Source: JABJMC01 sp964473745
GTDB taxonomy: Bacteria; Patescibacteriota; Gracilibacteria; UBA1369; UBA12473
Assembly: GCA_964473745.1 (NCBI GenBank)
Contig: CAYYQE010000001.1
Span: 43,944 to 107,943, forward strand
Reading direction: 5' to 3'
Length of the DNA stretch: 64,000 nucleotides
The position numbers and the translations under genes are program-made. Within the stretch, counting starts at the first letter, position 1; the number at the start of each line of letters is the position of its first letter. Shown here one piece after another: positions 8,197 to 17,956 of the stretch. Below the pieces are notes generated by a model. That model did no database searches, was not told where the DNA came from, and saw only the letters and a program-made list of their open reading frames with translations.

Positions 8197-9573
8197 ATGA
8201 AACCTTTCTTAAAAATTCTTGATCAAAAATTTCTTTCAGTATTCTTACTGATATTATCAGATTTATCCTGGGTAATAATTGCTTTTTTAGGGGCTTATTA
8301 TGTTAGAAATGATCTTATAGGCCCGGAAATCCAACATTTAACTGAGTATTTAAAAGCTATGCCCGTAGTGGCCCTGATTATTATGGCCACATTTTATTCT
8401 TTTGGGCTTTATGAGCGGAGCCAACGCACGACCAAACTCAGTGAAATGCATCGTTTGTTTCAAGCAATCACTTTAGTATGGCTATTTATAATGGCGGCTT
8501 CGTTTCTTTATAAATACGATTATTCTCGTATTTTAGTTGTGCTCTCATATGGCTTAGCTATTTTGTTGATTACCATGGGGCGATATTTGATTAGAAGCAT
8601 TTACAAACGCTTACATCGCAAGGGGATCGGAGTAACGAGAGTGTTAATTATTGGCGCGGGTCGGCCTGGTAAGCAAGTAGCAGAAAAATTAAAACAGTAC
8701 GATGAATTTGGTTATCGCATCATTGGATTTGTTGATGATCATGCCAAAGCAAAAAAAACCATGCCTTTATTAGGAAAGACAAAAGATTTAGTAAAACTGA
8801 TAAAAAAACACGAAATACACGAAATTTTTGTAGTAGATCCCAGTATTTCTCATGAGCGCATTTTGGGGCTAATTCACAAATGTGAAGACGCAAAAGTAAA
8901 GTTCAAAGTAGTTTCTGATTTGTTTGAAATTGTGGCCGGAGATATTGATTTAACTGAGTTGGAAGGGCTCCCTAGCTTAGATTTGAAAAAGCATGATCCG
9001 GGTTTGTTTTATAAGGCTTTTAAGCGTGGTTTGGATATTTTATGCTCATTAATTGCTTTGGTTATTTTTTCTCCAGCTTGGGTTATCACTGTTTTGGCGA
9101 TTCATCTTGAATCTAAAGGGAAAGCCATTTTTAGCCAAAAAAGAGTTGGGAAAGGGGGCAAGGTATTTGTGATGTATAAGTTTAGAACGATGTATAAAAA
9201 TGCCAATCCAAATGATTACGCCCCCAAAGTTAAAACTGATAAACGTGTTACCAAAGTTGGGCGATTCCTCCGAAAAGTCAGCCTGGATGAATTCCCTCAA
9301 TTTTGGAATGTTCTAAAAGGAGAGATGTCAGTGGTTGGGCCGCGTCCGGAAATGCCGTTTATAGTTAAAGAATATACGGAATGGCAACGCCGCCGTTTAG
9401 ATGTGAAGCCTGGGATCACCGGACTTTGGCAAATTTTAGGGCGAAAAGACCTGCCCTTACACGAAAACATCGAGTATGATTTCTATTACATAAAGAACCA
9501 ATCGCTCTTATTAGATATTGTTATCCTTATCAAAACAATTACAGCTGTGGTTGGGGGCAAAGGAGCTTATTAA
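8197..9573 (+). CDS. Exopolysaccharide polyprenyl glycosylphosphotransferase (priming sugar transferase)
   Basis: This membrane enzyme starts a polysaccharide repeat by moving a sugar-1-phosphate onto undecaprenyl phosphate. Four to five N-terminal membrane segments (residues about 13-130) are followed by a CoA-binding-like Rossmann domain (VLIIGAGRPGKQVAEKL, about 150-260). The C-terminal bacterial sugar transferase domain comes last (about 268-458), with KRGLDILCSLIAL, FSQKRVGKGGKVFVMYKFRTM, the SLDEFPQFWNVLKGEMSVVGPRP active-site block and KPGITGLWQILGR. The 458-residue length matches WbaP/WcaJ-type proteins. The downstream ligase gene starts 10 bases after the stop. Confidence 0.94.
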   Translation: MKPFLKILDQKFLSVFLLILSDLSWVIIAFLGAYYVRNDLIGPEIQHLTEYLKAMPVVALIIMATFYSFGLYERSQRTTKLSEMHRLFQAITLVWLFIMAASFLYKYDYSRILVVLSYGLAILLITMGRYLIRSIYKRLHRKGIGVTRVLIIGAGRPGKQVAEKLKQYDEFGYRIIGFVDDHAKAKKTMPLLGKTKDLVKLIKKHEIHEIFVVDPSISHERILGLIHKCEDAKVKFKVVSDLFEIVAGDIDLTELEGLPSLDLKKHDPGLFYKAFKRGLDILCSLIALVIFSPAWVITVLAIHLESKGKAIFSQKRVGKGGKVFVMYKFRTMYKNANPNDYAPKVKTDKRVTKVGRFLRKVSLDEFPQFWNVLKGEMSVVGPRPEMPFIVKEYTEWQRRRLDVKPGITGLWQILGRKDLPLHENIEYDFYYIKNQSLLLDIVILIKTITAVVGGKGAY

Positions 9574-9583
9574 AAACCTTCTT

Positions 9584-11683
9584 ATGAAACTTATTAATCA
9601 AATGTTTAGGAAAGCCGCCAATATGAGTACGCAGGATCTTGTTCGAGGGTTAATTTATGCCTTAATCATTTTGGTGCCCACCATCTATCACACTGGCTTT
9701 GACGCTGCTTTTACAACTCCTAAGCTTGCTTTGCTTCGTGTGATTACCATTCTTATTGTAATAGTTTGGGGAGTTCAGGTTGTTGCTCAAAAGAAAATCA
9801 TTTACCGAAAATCTCCTTTAAATAAATGGATAGTTGGTTATGGGTTTGTTTTAGGTTTAACTACACTTTTTTCTAGCTACTTCTGGGGAAGTTTTTTCGG
9901 AGATCAAGGAAGGTTTTTAGGTTTGGTGACCATGCTTAATTTGCTTTTTTTGGCGATTGTTATCCTGAATTTCTTTCAATCAAAGGCTCATATTCAAAAA
10001 ATAATTAAAATTTCAGTTTGGACGGCCATGGTTTTAGGACTTTATGGATTACTCCAATTTAAAGGAGTAGTTGGAGCTGAAAATTGGGATTTTGATCCAA
10101 CTTTACGTGTTTTTGGAACAATTGGGCACAGTAACCATTTTGGAGCATACTTAGCTTTCCATTTTATGCTTTTAGTAGGCTTATTTATAAACACTCCTCG
10201 TTTAAGCCGCCGTGTGGTTTACGGGATGGGTGGGTTTATTATGCTTCTCACGATTTTAGCCACGGCTAGCCGAGGCGCCTCATTTGCTTTATTTGGAGCG
10301 GTTTTAGTTTTTGTTATTGGGTGGGGAATTTACAACTGGTCATGGGTGCGGAAGCAGAAAAAAAGGATTCTAGCAGTTTTAATTATTACCATTATTGCGG
10401 CCACTATTTTTCATAAACCAATAATCAACCGGTTCGAAAATTTAAATCTCACGCAAAGAACAGTTTCTACGATTGATTACATGATGCAGGGCAACATTCC
10501 TGATCGTGTCAGTTGGTGGTTTAGTTCACTAGCCATGATTCGGGATAATCCAGTTTTAGGGCACGGACTTTCCACTTTTCGTGACACTTATAATTTGTAT
10601 AGAAGAACGGATTATCGCGTTCCCGGGGATGTTCAAGACAAGGTTACTCCCGAAAGTGCGCATATGGAATATTTGAATATCGCGGCCACGCAAGGAATTT
10701 TGGGTCTTATTGTGTATTTAGGATTAATTCTATGTTGGGCTAGTTTAATTTGGCGAATATTAAGAGGAAAAGACATTTCTAAACGCAAAAAAATAACCGC
10801 CTTATCTTTATTAACGGCGGGGCTAGTTTATCTAGCACAAGTTCTTATGAGTTTTGGGGTTGTTGCCACTCTGGTTCCTCTTTATATACTCATTGGGATG
10901 TCCGGAACTTATTATCACGTTATTGCGGATCCAGACCCACAAACCAAGCAATTAAAAAATATAAGAATAAGTAGTTTAAATCGCTGGATAAGTGTGGTTG
11001 TTATCTTTTTCTTTGTGATTAGCTGTAGTTGGTTTACATATCGTCAGGCCAAGGCCGAGTGGGCTTTTGAAAAAGCAGAACAACTTAGAGGGGAGGTGGG
11101 ATTAATGATTGAGGCTTATGAAGAAGCCGTAGCAGCAATGCCCTGGATGTATACTTATTGGGAGAAATTTGGAATGGATGCTTTTGAATTTAGCACTTAC
11201 AGCAATGATATAGAAGTTGTGAAATATTTATTAAGTGAATCTATTGGCGCCTATTTGGTTGCTTATGAATTAGTCCAAACACAACCTTATTTACAGTCTA
11301 ATTTAGGACTTGCTTACATTGTTTACGCCGAAGTTTTGGAAGCAGAGGGAAAAAACGTCGAAGCCGCTGAATTCAGAAAAGTAGGAGAAGAATTTTATCA
11401 AGAAGCAATTACCTTAGGAGTAAATAATCCTCTTTATGCTTATAATTTTGGATTGCTTTTAATGGGGCTAGATCGAGACCAAGAAGCCAAGGAGGCCTTT
11501 TTACATATTTTAACGTTTAGGGATCCTTATCAACGTGTTTATACGAAATTAGCTGAAATTGAAGTGAATAACGAGAATTATGAAGAAGCCCGGAATTACG
11601 TCCAAAAAGCTCTTGAGCAGGATTCTGGAGACCAAGAAGCTAAAGCTATTTTAGAACGCATTAATACGGAATCTGAGCTTTAG
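9584..11683 (+). CDS. O-antigen ligase/polymerase-family membrane protein with C-terminal TPR region
   Basis: A 699-residue polytopic protein. About ten to twelve hydrophobic segments span residues 15-475, with the Wzy/WaaL-type periplasmic loop: RVFGTIGHSNHFGAYLAFH, then TASRGASF and DNPVLGHGLSTFRDTY. After the last membrane segment (VVVIFFFVISCSWF) a soluble alpha-helical part contains tetratricopeptide-like repeats (YAYNFGLLLMGLDRDQEAKEAF; KLAEIEVNNENYEEARNYVQKAL). It probably polymerises or transfers lipid-linked glycans at the outer face of the membrane. The start is the ATG at 9584, just after the previous gene. It ends convergently with a four-base overlap with proC. Confidence 0.88.
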   Translation: MKLINQMFRKAANMSTQDLVRGLIYALIILVPTIYHTGFDAAFTTPKLALLRVITILIVIVWGVQVVAQKKIIYRKSPLNKWIVGYGFVLGLTTLFSSYFWGSFFGDQGRFLGLVTMLNLLFLAIVILNFFQSKAHIQKIIKISVWTAMVLGLYGLLQFKGVVGAENWDFDPTLRVFGTIGHSNHFGAYLAFHFMLLVGLFINTPRLSRRVVYGMGGFIMLLTILATASRGASFALFGAVLVFVIGWGIYNWSWVRKQKKRILAVLIITIIAATIFHKPIINRFENLNLTQRTVSTIDYMMQGNIPDRVSWWFSSLAMIRDNPVLGHGLSTFRDTYNLYRRTDYRVPGDVQDKVTPESAHMEYLNIAATQGILGLIVYLGLILCWASLIWRILRGKDISKRKKITALSLLTAGLVYLAQVLMSFGVVATLVPLYILIGMSGTYYHVIADPDPQTKQLKNIRISSLNRWISVVVIFFFVISCSWFTYRQAKAEWAFEKAEQLRGEVGLMIEAYEEAVAAMPWMYTYWEKFGMDAFEFSTYSNDIEVVKYLLSESIGAYLVAYELVQTQPYLQSNLGLAYIVYAEVLEAEGKNVEAAEFRKVGEEFYQEAITLGVNNPLYAYNFGLLLMGLDRDQEAKEAFLHILTFRDPYQRVYTKLAEIEVNNENYEEARNYVQKALEQDSGDQEAKAILERINTESEL

Positions 11684-12483
11684 GACCCCAGTTCTTTGGC
11701 CCGGGCATAAGCCGCTTCAATCGCTTCGGTAATGCGAGCTTTAAACATGCCTTTTTCAAATATTTGTAAAGCTTGTTCCGTGGTGCCACCTTTTGAGGTT
11801 ACTCGTTCACGCAAATCTTTTAATTCATCAAGATTAAGAGCCGTCTGCGCTAATTGCCCGCTACCAATCATAGTTTGAATAGCAAGTCTTTGTGCTTGCT
11901 CTTTGGGGAGCCCCAAACTCGCCGCCCCTTCAATCATTGCTTCAATAAAATAAAAAACATAAGCTGGCCCACTACCAGACAGCGCCGTTACAACATCAAT
12001 GTGGTTTTCATCCGCGACTTCTACTGCAATCCCAAAACTTTCTAACATGGCCTCAGTAATAGCTTTTTGGTCTTTGGTGACTTCTGGTGCCGCAAACCAG
12101 CCCGAAGCTCCTGCTTCAATAAGCGCCGGGGTATTTGGCATAACGCGCACTATTGCTGGATGATCTGTGCCTTCGTATAAGCGTTTTACAGAAATCCCAG
12201 CCGCAATAGAAATCAATAAAGAACCTTTGAGCCGTCCTTTTAGTGATTCTAAAACCGGATCAATATCTTGTGGCTTTACAGCCAAAAGAACCACCGTGTC
12301 TTTATCAATGACTGCGGTTGCTAGAGATTCAAAAACATTAATGCCAAGTCCGCGTGCTAGTCCAATTTTTTCCGAAGAATGCTCGACGATTCCAATCGAT
12401 TCAAACAATGGGTCTTCGGACGCCAGCAGCGCCTTAACTATGGCTGAACCCATATTCCCAAAACCAATAACAAGTAAATTCAT
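11680..12483 (-). CDS. proC: Pyrroline-5-carboxylate reductase
   Basis: The last enzyme of proline synthesis, reducing 1-pyrroline-5-carboxylate with NAD(P)H. The 267-residue protein has the Rossmann start NLLVIGFGNMGSAIVKAL, VLLAVKPQDIDPVL, RVMPNTPALIEAGASGW and the signature block ALSGSGPAYVFYFIEAMIEGAASLGLP, followed by LRERVTSKGGTTEQALQ. proA lies 2 kb further along the same strand; proB is not in the window. Confidence 0.97.
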   Translation of the reverse strand: MNLLVIGFGNMGSAIVKALLASEDPLFESIGIVEHSSEKIGLARGLGINVFESLATAVIDKDTVVLLAVKPQDIDPVLESLKGRLKGSLLISIAAGISVKRLYEGTDHPAIVRVMPNTPALIEAGASGWFAAPEVTKDQKAITEAMLESFGIAVEVADENHIDVVTALSGSGPAYVFYFIEAMIEGAASLGLPKEQAQRLAIQTMIGSGQLAQTALNLDELKDLRERVTSKGGTTEQALQIFEKGMFKARITEAIEAAYARAKELGS

Positions 12484-12506
12484 GCGTCTATGATAACAAA
12501 AGAGAT

Positions 12507-13481
12507 CTATTTTTTATAACTCTTTTCTGCTTTTAGAGCTTCTTTCAACGCGCGCAGGGCCACTTCCTGCATCTCGTCATCAGGTTTTTTAGTAGTGATT
12601 TTTTGGATCCACAAACCAGGTACTGCCAACCAGTGCATCCACCATTTAGAATTAAATTTCCCAGTAATTTTTAGGATTTCATACGAAATACCAGCAATTA
12701 ACGGCAGCGCCGCAATTCTTTCCGCCAATTTTAGTGCAAAAGATTCTTCCTCGGGCATAACCGTATAAACCAAAACACTTAAAAACAGCACCCAAAAAAT
12801 AAAACTAGTTCCACAGCGCGGATGTTCGGGATTTTCTTTTTGGGCGTTTTTTACAGTGAGAGGTTTTTCATGTTCATAAGTCCAAATTGCTTGGTGTTCA
12901 GCCCCGTGATAACCAAAAACACGGCGCACATCTGGCAACAAGGAAATAAGAAGCAAATACAACACAAAAACAAAAATCTTTGTCATTCCATCCACAAAAT
13001 TAAATAGCAAGTAATGATCTTCTACTACTGGAGAAATTTGGCTCACTCCTTCGGCGGCTAATAAGGGCAAAAACTTAAACAGAAAAAGCGCAAAAGCAAA
13101 CACAAAAACCAAATAAAATCCCCAAAAAACTCCATTTAACACTTTTCTGAAAAAAGTTTCTTTTTTGGGTTTTATTTTTTTACCTTTTTCCTTGGCATAG
13201 GCCGCATCAATATCTTCCATCATGATTTTGTTTGAAAAAAGAAGGGCCCGCATTCCTATTTTAAGAGATTCATAAAGAGCCACTATGCCCCGCAAAAGAG
13301 GGATAGCCCAAAATTTTGAGCGCGTCGCAAAACTAATATATTTTTCTTTTTTTATTATGATTTTTTTATTCATGCGACGAACAGCCATCACATAAAAGTG
13401 AGGGGATCGCATCATAACTCCTTCAATAATGGCTTGGCCACCAACGGCAAAATCAATTTTTTTGGAAGACTTTTTGGGCAT
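12507..13481 (-). CDS. DUF1385 (YqhQ-type) membrane protein
   Basis: A 324-residue member of the DUF1385 family, whose biochemical role is not established. It shows the family hallmarks GGQAIIEGVMMRSP near the N-terminus, YHGAEHQAIWTYE in the middle, and HPRCGTSFIFWVLFLSVLVY. Three to five hydrophobic segments indicate a membrane protein. The ATG at 13481 is preferred over an upstream start because homologues begin just before the GGQAxxEGVMMR block. It lies 23 bases upstream of proC. Confidence 0.85.
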   Translation of the reverse strand: MPKKSSKKIDFAVGGQAIIEGVMMRSPHFYVMAVRRMNKKIIIKKEKYISFATRSKFWAIPLLRGIVALYESLKIGMRALLFSNKIMMEDIDAAYAKEKGKKIKPKKETFFRKVLNGVFWGFYLVFVFAFALFLFKFLPLLAAEGVSQISPVVEDHYLLFNFVDGMTKIFVFVLYLLLISLLPDVRRVFGYHGAEHQAIWTYEHEKPLTVKNAQKENPEHPRCGTSFIFWVLFLSVLVYTVMPEEESFALKLAERIAALPLIAGISYEILKITGKFNSKWWMHWLAVPGLWIQKITTKKPDDEMQEVALRALKEALKAEKSYKK

Positions 13482-13526
13482 ACGAAAGCACCTTACACTA
13501 TCGGCCCCCACCTGCCAATCAAACCT

Positions 13527-14381
13527 TTAATGAAGAAGTTGATGAATAGTGTAGGGAAGCTGAAGAGCTAGATCAGTGGCTGTAAAATTAAATCCTTTTT
13601 TCACTTTTAAATCATCGCCAGCTTGGCACAAAATAAAGGCTCCTATTTTGGCCGCGTTGTACGGCGTTAATTCGCGAGCTATTAAGCTTCCAATTAGTCC
13701 CGCCAAAACATCGCCTGTCCCGCCAGAGGTCATGCCAGAATTTCCCATTTGATTAATACAAAAATCTCCTTTATTTGAAGCGAGAATATCTACTGGATTT
13801 TTAAGAAGAACATTAACATTTAATTCTGTGGCACACTTTTTTACCATTTCAACTTTTTCAATCAGAAGTGAAGGAAAACGTTTGTCACAAAAATTAGAAA
13901 ATTCCTGAGCGTGAGGCGTCATTAAAATACTGGAATTTCCTCGAGTTTTATCACGAGGTAGGGCGTAAATTGCTTGGGCATCCAAAACAATTGGGCATTT
14001 TGCTTTTTTAACAATTGCTTGAATCGCTTCTAATGTTTCTTGGCGTTCACCAATTCCTGGGCCAATTACTAAGCATCCTTGTTTTTCACTCATTAGAGTA
14101 ATTGGTTCGACACCACGCGCATCTAAATATTCTCCAGGGAAAGGTTTTACAATAAAATCCGGATAATACGTTCGACTAACCGCAAAATTACATTCCGGAA
14201 CACATAAATGAACCAAATCAGACCCTCCAAACAGCGCCCCCATCCCTGCTAAAAGTGGGGCCCCATAATAATCTAGGCTTCCCCCAATAATTGCTACTCG
14301 ACCATTCATTCCCTTGTGCGTGTCAGAATCGCGCTTAGGATAAAGTTCTTTTACATCTGATTTTTTAATTTCAGTAAGCAT
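13527..14381 (-). CDS. nnrD: ADP/ATP-dependent NAD(P)H-hydrate dehydratase
   Basis: A ribokinase-like repair enzyme that dehydrates damaged NAD(P)H hydrates. The protein has 284 residues. Motifs: GRVAIIGGSLDYYGAPLLAG (N-terminal nucleotide fold), CLVIGPGIG, PIVLDAQAIYAL, ILMTPHAQEFS and the catalytic GNSGMTSGGTGDVLAG loop with its Asp. The epimerase half (NnrE, YjeF N-terminal domain), fused in many bacteria, is absent. A good promoter (14412-14439) lies directly upstream. Confidence 0.92.
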   Translation of the reverse strand: MLTEIKKSDVKELYPKRDSDTHKGMNGRVAIIGGSLDYYGAPLLAGMGALFGGSDLVHLCVPECNFAVSRTYYPDFIVKPFPGEYLDARGVEPITLMSEKQGCLVIGPGIGERQETLEAIQAIVKKAKCPIVLDAQAIYALPRDKTRGNSSILMTPHAQEFSNFCDKRFPSLLIEKVEMVKKCATELNVNVLLKNPVDILASNKGDFCINQMGNSGMTSGGTGDVLAGLIGSLIARELTPYNAAKIGAFILCQAGDDLKVKKGFNFTATDLALQLPYTIHQLLH

Positions 14382-14411
14382 CAGGTGGAGGTTTTTAGGA
14401 GAGGACTGTTA

Positions 14412-14439
14412 ATTATAGCACAAAAGCAAAGTAATTCAA
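14412..14439 (-). promoter_or_regulatory. nnrD promoter
   Basis: Minus strand: TTGAAT, 16-base spacer, TATAAT. It sits in the 59-base gap between proA and nnrD, so nnrD (and possibly DUF1385 and proC) can be transcribed independently of proA. Confidence 0.75.
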
Positions 14440-14440
14440 A

Positions 14441-15688
14441 TTAAGCTGCCCGGGTTTGGCCATCACCGCGCACCAACCATTTAAAAGTGGTTAGGCCTTC
14501 CAGTGCAAATGGTCCGCGTACATGTAATTTTTGCGTTGAAATTCCGATTTCCGCGCCAAGACCAAACTGCGCTCCATCACTAAACTGGGTCGAAGCATTA
14601 ACATAAACTGTGGCCGCATCCACCTCCTGTAGAAAACGCTCTGCTGTTTCCTTGTCTTCCGTGCAAATTGCCTCCGAGTGTTTAAGACTGTGCTCCGTAA
14701 TATGGGCAATGGCCTCATCCAAAGAATCAACAACTTTTATGGCCAAAATATAGTCTAAGAATTCTGTATCAAAATCATCGGCTTGAGCGGCAACGCCAGC
14801 GTCACCTACTATGGCTAACGAGCGTTCATCGCACCGAAGTTCCACCTTTTCCTCGCGGAGTAGGGGGGCAATTTTCCCCAAAAAATCTTCCGCCACATCA
14901 GCGTGGACCAACAAAGCATCCAGCGTATTACAGATAGAAACACGTCGAGTTTTAGCATTTACTACTATTGCCGCGGATTTGTCTAAATCTGCGTTTTTAT
15001 CAACATAAGTATGAACCACCGAGGCCCCAGTCTCAATTACTGGCACCTGGGCGTTTTCAACTACAAAATTTATAAGCCCTTTGCCTCCGCGCGGAATAAT
15101 CACATCCAAATAACCACGCAATTTCAAAAACTCACCCGTAATCGCTCGATCAGTGGTATCTAAAAACTGAATAGCATCAGGAGGAATAGCAGTCCCTGCC
15201 AAAGCTTCACGCATTACCTTAACCAAAGACCGGTTAGAGGAAATCGCATCCGAACCACCTTTTAACATCACGGCATTGCCACTTTTTAAACACAAAACAG
15301 CCGCATCCACGGTGACGTTTGGCCGAGATTCATAGATTATGCCAATCACGCCGAGCGGGACCCGCACTCGTTCTATTTCCAAACCATTCGGCCGCTCGCG
15401 CCTATCAACCACCTTCCCAACTTCATCCTCCAAGCTCGCCACATTTTTAAGTTCATTCACAATTCCTTCAATCCGCGCCGCATCCAGCATTAACCGGTCC
15501 ACCATTACTGTTTGACCGGCTTCTTTGGCGCGCGCCACATCCTCGGCATTGGCCGCCAAAATTTCATCCTGCCTCTCCAACAAAGCCTCGCCAATTTTAA
15601 GTAGGGCCTTATTTTTTTGATCGGTAGTTAGGGTGTTAAGGACACGCGCGGCTGACACCGCTGCCTCAGCTTGAGCTTTTAAATCCAT
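14441..15688 (-). CDS. proA: Gamma-glutamyl phosphate reductase
   Basis: This enzyme reduces gamma-glutamyl phosphate to glutamate semialdehyde with NADPH in proline synthesis. The 415-residue aldehyde-dehydrogenase-like protein has RVRVPLGVIGIIYESRPNV, LKSGNAVMLKGGSDAI, IIPRGGKGLINFV and the active-site cysteine in RRVSICNTLDALLVH. The C-terminal block ATVYVNASTQFSDGAQFGLGAEIGIST is also present. The start is the ATG of MDLKAQAEAA; the 12 extra upstream residues do not look like family sequence. Confidence 0.97.
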   Translation of the reverse strand: MDLKAQAEAAVSAARVLNTLTTDQKNKALLKIGEALLERQDEILAANAEDVARAKEAGQTVMVDRLMLDAARIEGIVNELKNVASLEDEVGKVVDRRERPNGLEIERVRVPLGVIGIIYESRPNVTVDAAVLCLKSGNAVMLKGGSDAISSNRSLVKVMREALAGTAIPPDAIQFLDTTDRAITGEFLKLRGYLDVIIPRGGKGLINFVVENAQVPVIETGASVVHTYVDKNADLDKSAAIVVNAKTRRVSICNTLDALLVHADVAEDFLGKIAPLLREEKVELRCDERSLAIVGDAGVAAQADDFDTEFLDYILAIKVVDSLDEAIAHITEHSLKHSEAICTEDKETAERFLQEVDAATVYVNASTQFSDGAQFGLGAEIGISTQKLHVRGPFALEGLTTFKWLVRGDGQTRAA

Positions 15689-15746
15689 ACTAAAAAACGT
15701 TAAATAGCATGATGATTGTATCATGGGCTTTAAAGAAAACTATGCC

Positions 15747-17081
15747 TTACGTTCTTGGATTTGCGTCAGAATTAATTTTTACTGCGGGCGTTGGCTCGGC
15801 TTCTGGGGCCGGAGTTGGATTTACAGAAAGCAAAAACGAAGCTCCTGTGGCCGCTTTTTCGGCAGGCGGGACAACCGGTGGAGAGGAATCTTGTTCAGCT
15901 TGTACCTCTTTAGCTGCCGCGGCAACTTCCGCCACATCTTCGGCATCAGCCCGTCCTTTAACAGATTTATTAGTTACTGGTTTTGGTGGTTTAATATCTT
16001 GCAAAACCTTGGAGCGGCCTGCTGCGGCTGCGATGTGCTCAGCTAAATTAGCCTCTTCTTTGGCTCGCTGATCTTTTTTAGCTGTCACGTCTTCTGGTCC
16101 TGCCTCATACACCGGGATCATTACGTCTTCAGTATTTTTATCCATAACCAAAGTTCGAATCGGGAATGGAATGCCAATACCTTCTTTATCAAATTTTTCT
16201 TTAATTAATTTAATCACACCAGATTTAGTGCCGACCCAGTTGGATTTTGAATCCACCCAAAACCTAACTAAAAAGCTAATCGAGCTATCCGCAAACTCAT
16301 CCAAAACAATGGCTGGGCCTGGCTCCTCCAAAACTGGTTCATATTCGTTTAGGGCCTCTTTAATAATTTGAGTAGCATGCGCCAAATCTGTTCGATATTC
16401 CACGCCAACTTCCACTTCAATTCTTCGGAAAGGATTAGAAGTGAAACTAGTCACTTGATTAGTAAAAAGTTGTGAATTTGGAACAATCACGCGGGTACCA
16501 TCTAGTGCTTTCAAAATAGTGGCCCGAGATTGAATTTCTACAACCTGACCAATCGTGTCATTAACTTTAATAAAATCTCCCAGAGTAAACTGGCGATTAA
16601 CCAAAATCATAATTCCAGCAATAAAATTCATAATCAGGTCTTGCATTGCAAAACCCATTCCAAAACCAACCGCCGCAATAATCGCAGTCAGATCAATTCC
16701 CGCAATTTTCAATGAAATAGTCACCCCAAGTAGCAAAACCGCCACATAAGTCGCTCTTCCAATCAAAACCAAAACCTCCTGGTCATCCTCGGCAAGCTTG
16801 CTAGAAACTCGATCAACAACCTTTTCTTTGGTTGCTTTAGCGAGTAGAAAAGAACAGGCAAAAATAATCATCGCCGCAACCCATTGCGGCGCACTCGCCC
16901 AGAGCGTACTAAAAAATTCAGTTAACCCAGAAGTTGTCTCGGACGCCGCGGTGTTTCTCTGATCTGCAATACTGGCCGCCAAAGCACTTTCTAGTCCCCA
17001 AATCATGGCTGATAACGCCAATAATCCGGAGAAAGCCATTCTTTTTAAACGTACAAACATTTGTTTTGGTGTTAATTTCAT
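15747..17081 (-). CDS. Small-conductance mechanosensitive channel (MscS family)
   Basis: A 444-residue osmotic release channel of the inner membrane. An N-terminal hydrophobic stretch ending AMIWGLESALAA may be a signal sequence or first helix. Two further membrane segments lead to the pore helix IAAVGFGMGFAMQDLIMNFIAGIMIL (glycine/alanine packing as in MscS TM3). The beta domain follows (FTLGDFIKVNDTIGQVVEI; TRVIVPNSQLFTNQVTSF). The last about 130 residues are an unusual tail: a charged helical stretch, then Ala/Pro/Glu/Val-rich low complexity. The start is the ATG at 17081. Confidence 0.92.
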   Translation of the reverse strand: MKLTPKQMFVRLKRMAFSGLLALSAMIWGLESALAASIADQRNTAASETTSGLTEFFSTLWASAPQWVAAMIIFACSFLLAKATKEKVVDRVSSKLAEDDQEVLVLIGRATYVAVLLLGVTISLKIAGIDLTAIIAAVGFGMGFAMQDLIMNFIAGIMILVNRQFTLGDFIKVNDTIGQVVEIQSRATILKALDGTRVIVPNSQLFTNQVTSFTSNPFRRIEVEVGVEYRTDLAHATQIIKEALNEYEPVLEEPGPAIVLDEFADSSISFLVRFWVDSKSNWVGTKSGVIKLIKEKFDKEGIGIPFPIRTLVMDKNTEDVMIPVYEAGPEDVTAKKDQRAKEEANLAEHIAAAAGRSKVLQDIKPPKPVTNKSVKGRADAEDVAEVAAAAKEVQAEQDSSPPVVPPAEKAATGASFLLSVNPTPAPEAEPTPAVKINSDANPRT

Positions 17082-17134
17082 CACATAATTATACCAGAAA
17101 AGGGGCACTATTTCAAGCGCTCCTCTCCTTTGAT

Positions 17135-17162
17135 TTGTTTAATGAATCGGCCATGCTACAAT
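17135..17162 (+). promoter_or_regulatory. Slipin gene promoter
   Basis: TTGTTT, 16-base spacer, TACAAT. It lies 35 bases upstream of the slipin start and faces away from mscS. Confidence 0.5.
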
Positions 17163-17196
17163 ACCACTTAAGAATTAGTTTTTAACCTCAAATATT

Positions 17197-17946
17197 ATGG
17201 AAGGAGTAATCGGTTTTCTTATTTTGGCCGTTGGTTTCGTGATCCTTATCTCGATCCGACAGGTTAATCAGTACCAACGTGGTGTTAAGTTCACTCTTGG
17301 TAAATATACTGGGACCATCAATCCCGGTTGGCGTTTAATTATCCCAATTTTTCAGTCCATGATGAAAGTGGACATGCGTGTGAAGGCCGTGGATGTTCCG
17401 AATCAGGAGGCGATTACTAAAGATAATGTTTCGGTAATGATTAACGCGGTGATTTACTACCGTGTGGCTCAGGCTGATAAGGCAATTTTGGAGGTTGAAA
17501 ATTTTTATTACGCTACTAGTCAGTTGGCTCAAACCACTATGCGAAATGCCGTGGGGGAGGTAACTCTTGATCACTTACTTCAAAACCGTGAAGAAGTTTC
17601 AGCTAATATTCGTGGGATTATTGATAAAGCGACTGATCCTTGGGGGATTGTGGTCCAAAATGTAGAGCTTAAAGACGTTGTTCTCCCGGAAGATATGAAG
17701 AGAACTATGTCCAAAGAGGCGGAAGCAGAACGTGAACGTCGCGCCGTGGTTATCAAAGCCGAAGGTGAAGTCACAGCTGCTGTGAATCTTACGAAAGCTG
17801 CAAATATGCTTGGTAAGGCTAATGGAGCGCTTCATCTGCGAACACTTCAATCTGTTAACGACATTTCTTCTGATCAATCCAATACCACTATCTGGATGCT
17901 TCCACTCGAGGTCTTGGAGGCTATGAAAGGGATGGCCAAGAAATAA
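17197..17946 (+). CDS. Slipin/stomatin-like SPFH-domain protein
   Basis: A 249-residue membrane-scaffold protein of the SPFH superfamily. One N-terminal membrane segment (GVIGFLILAVGFVILISI) is followed by NQYQRGVKFTLGKYTGTINPGWRLIIPI. The SPFH core comes next (MRVKAVDVPNQEAITKDNVSVMINAVIYYRV and a WGIVVQNVELKDVVLPEDMKR block). The C-terminal helical region is rich in Glu, Arg and Ala (SKEAEAERERRAVVIKAEGE) and probably forms a coiled coil in oligomers. The usual NfeD partner is not adjacent. aroE follows after 10 bases. Confidence 0.93.
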   Translation: MEGVIGFLILAVGFVILISIRQVNQYQRGVKFTLGKYTGTINPGWRLIIPIFQSMMKVDMRVKAVDVPNQEAITKDNVSVMINAVIYYRVAQADKAILEVENFYYATSQLAQTTMRNAVGEVTLDHLLQNREEVSANIRGIIDKATDPWGIVVQNVELKDVVLPEDMKRTMSKEAEAERERRAVVIKAEGEVTAAVNLTKAANMLGKANGALHLRTLQSVNDISSDQSNTTIWMLPLEVLEAMKGMAKK

Positions 17947-17956
17947 TTGATTTAAA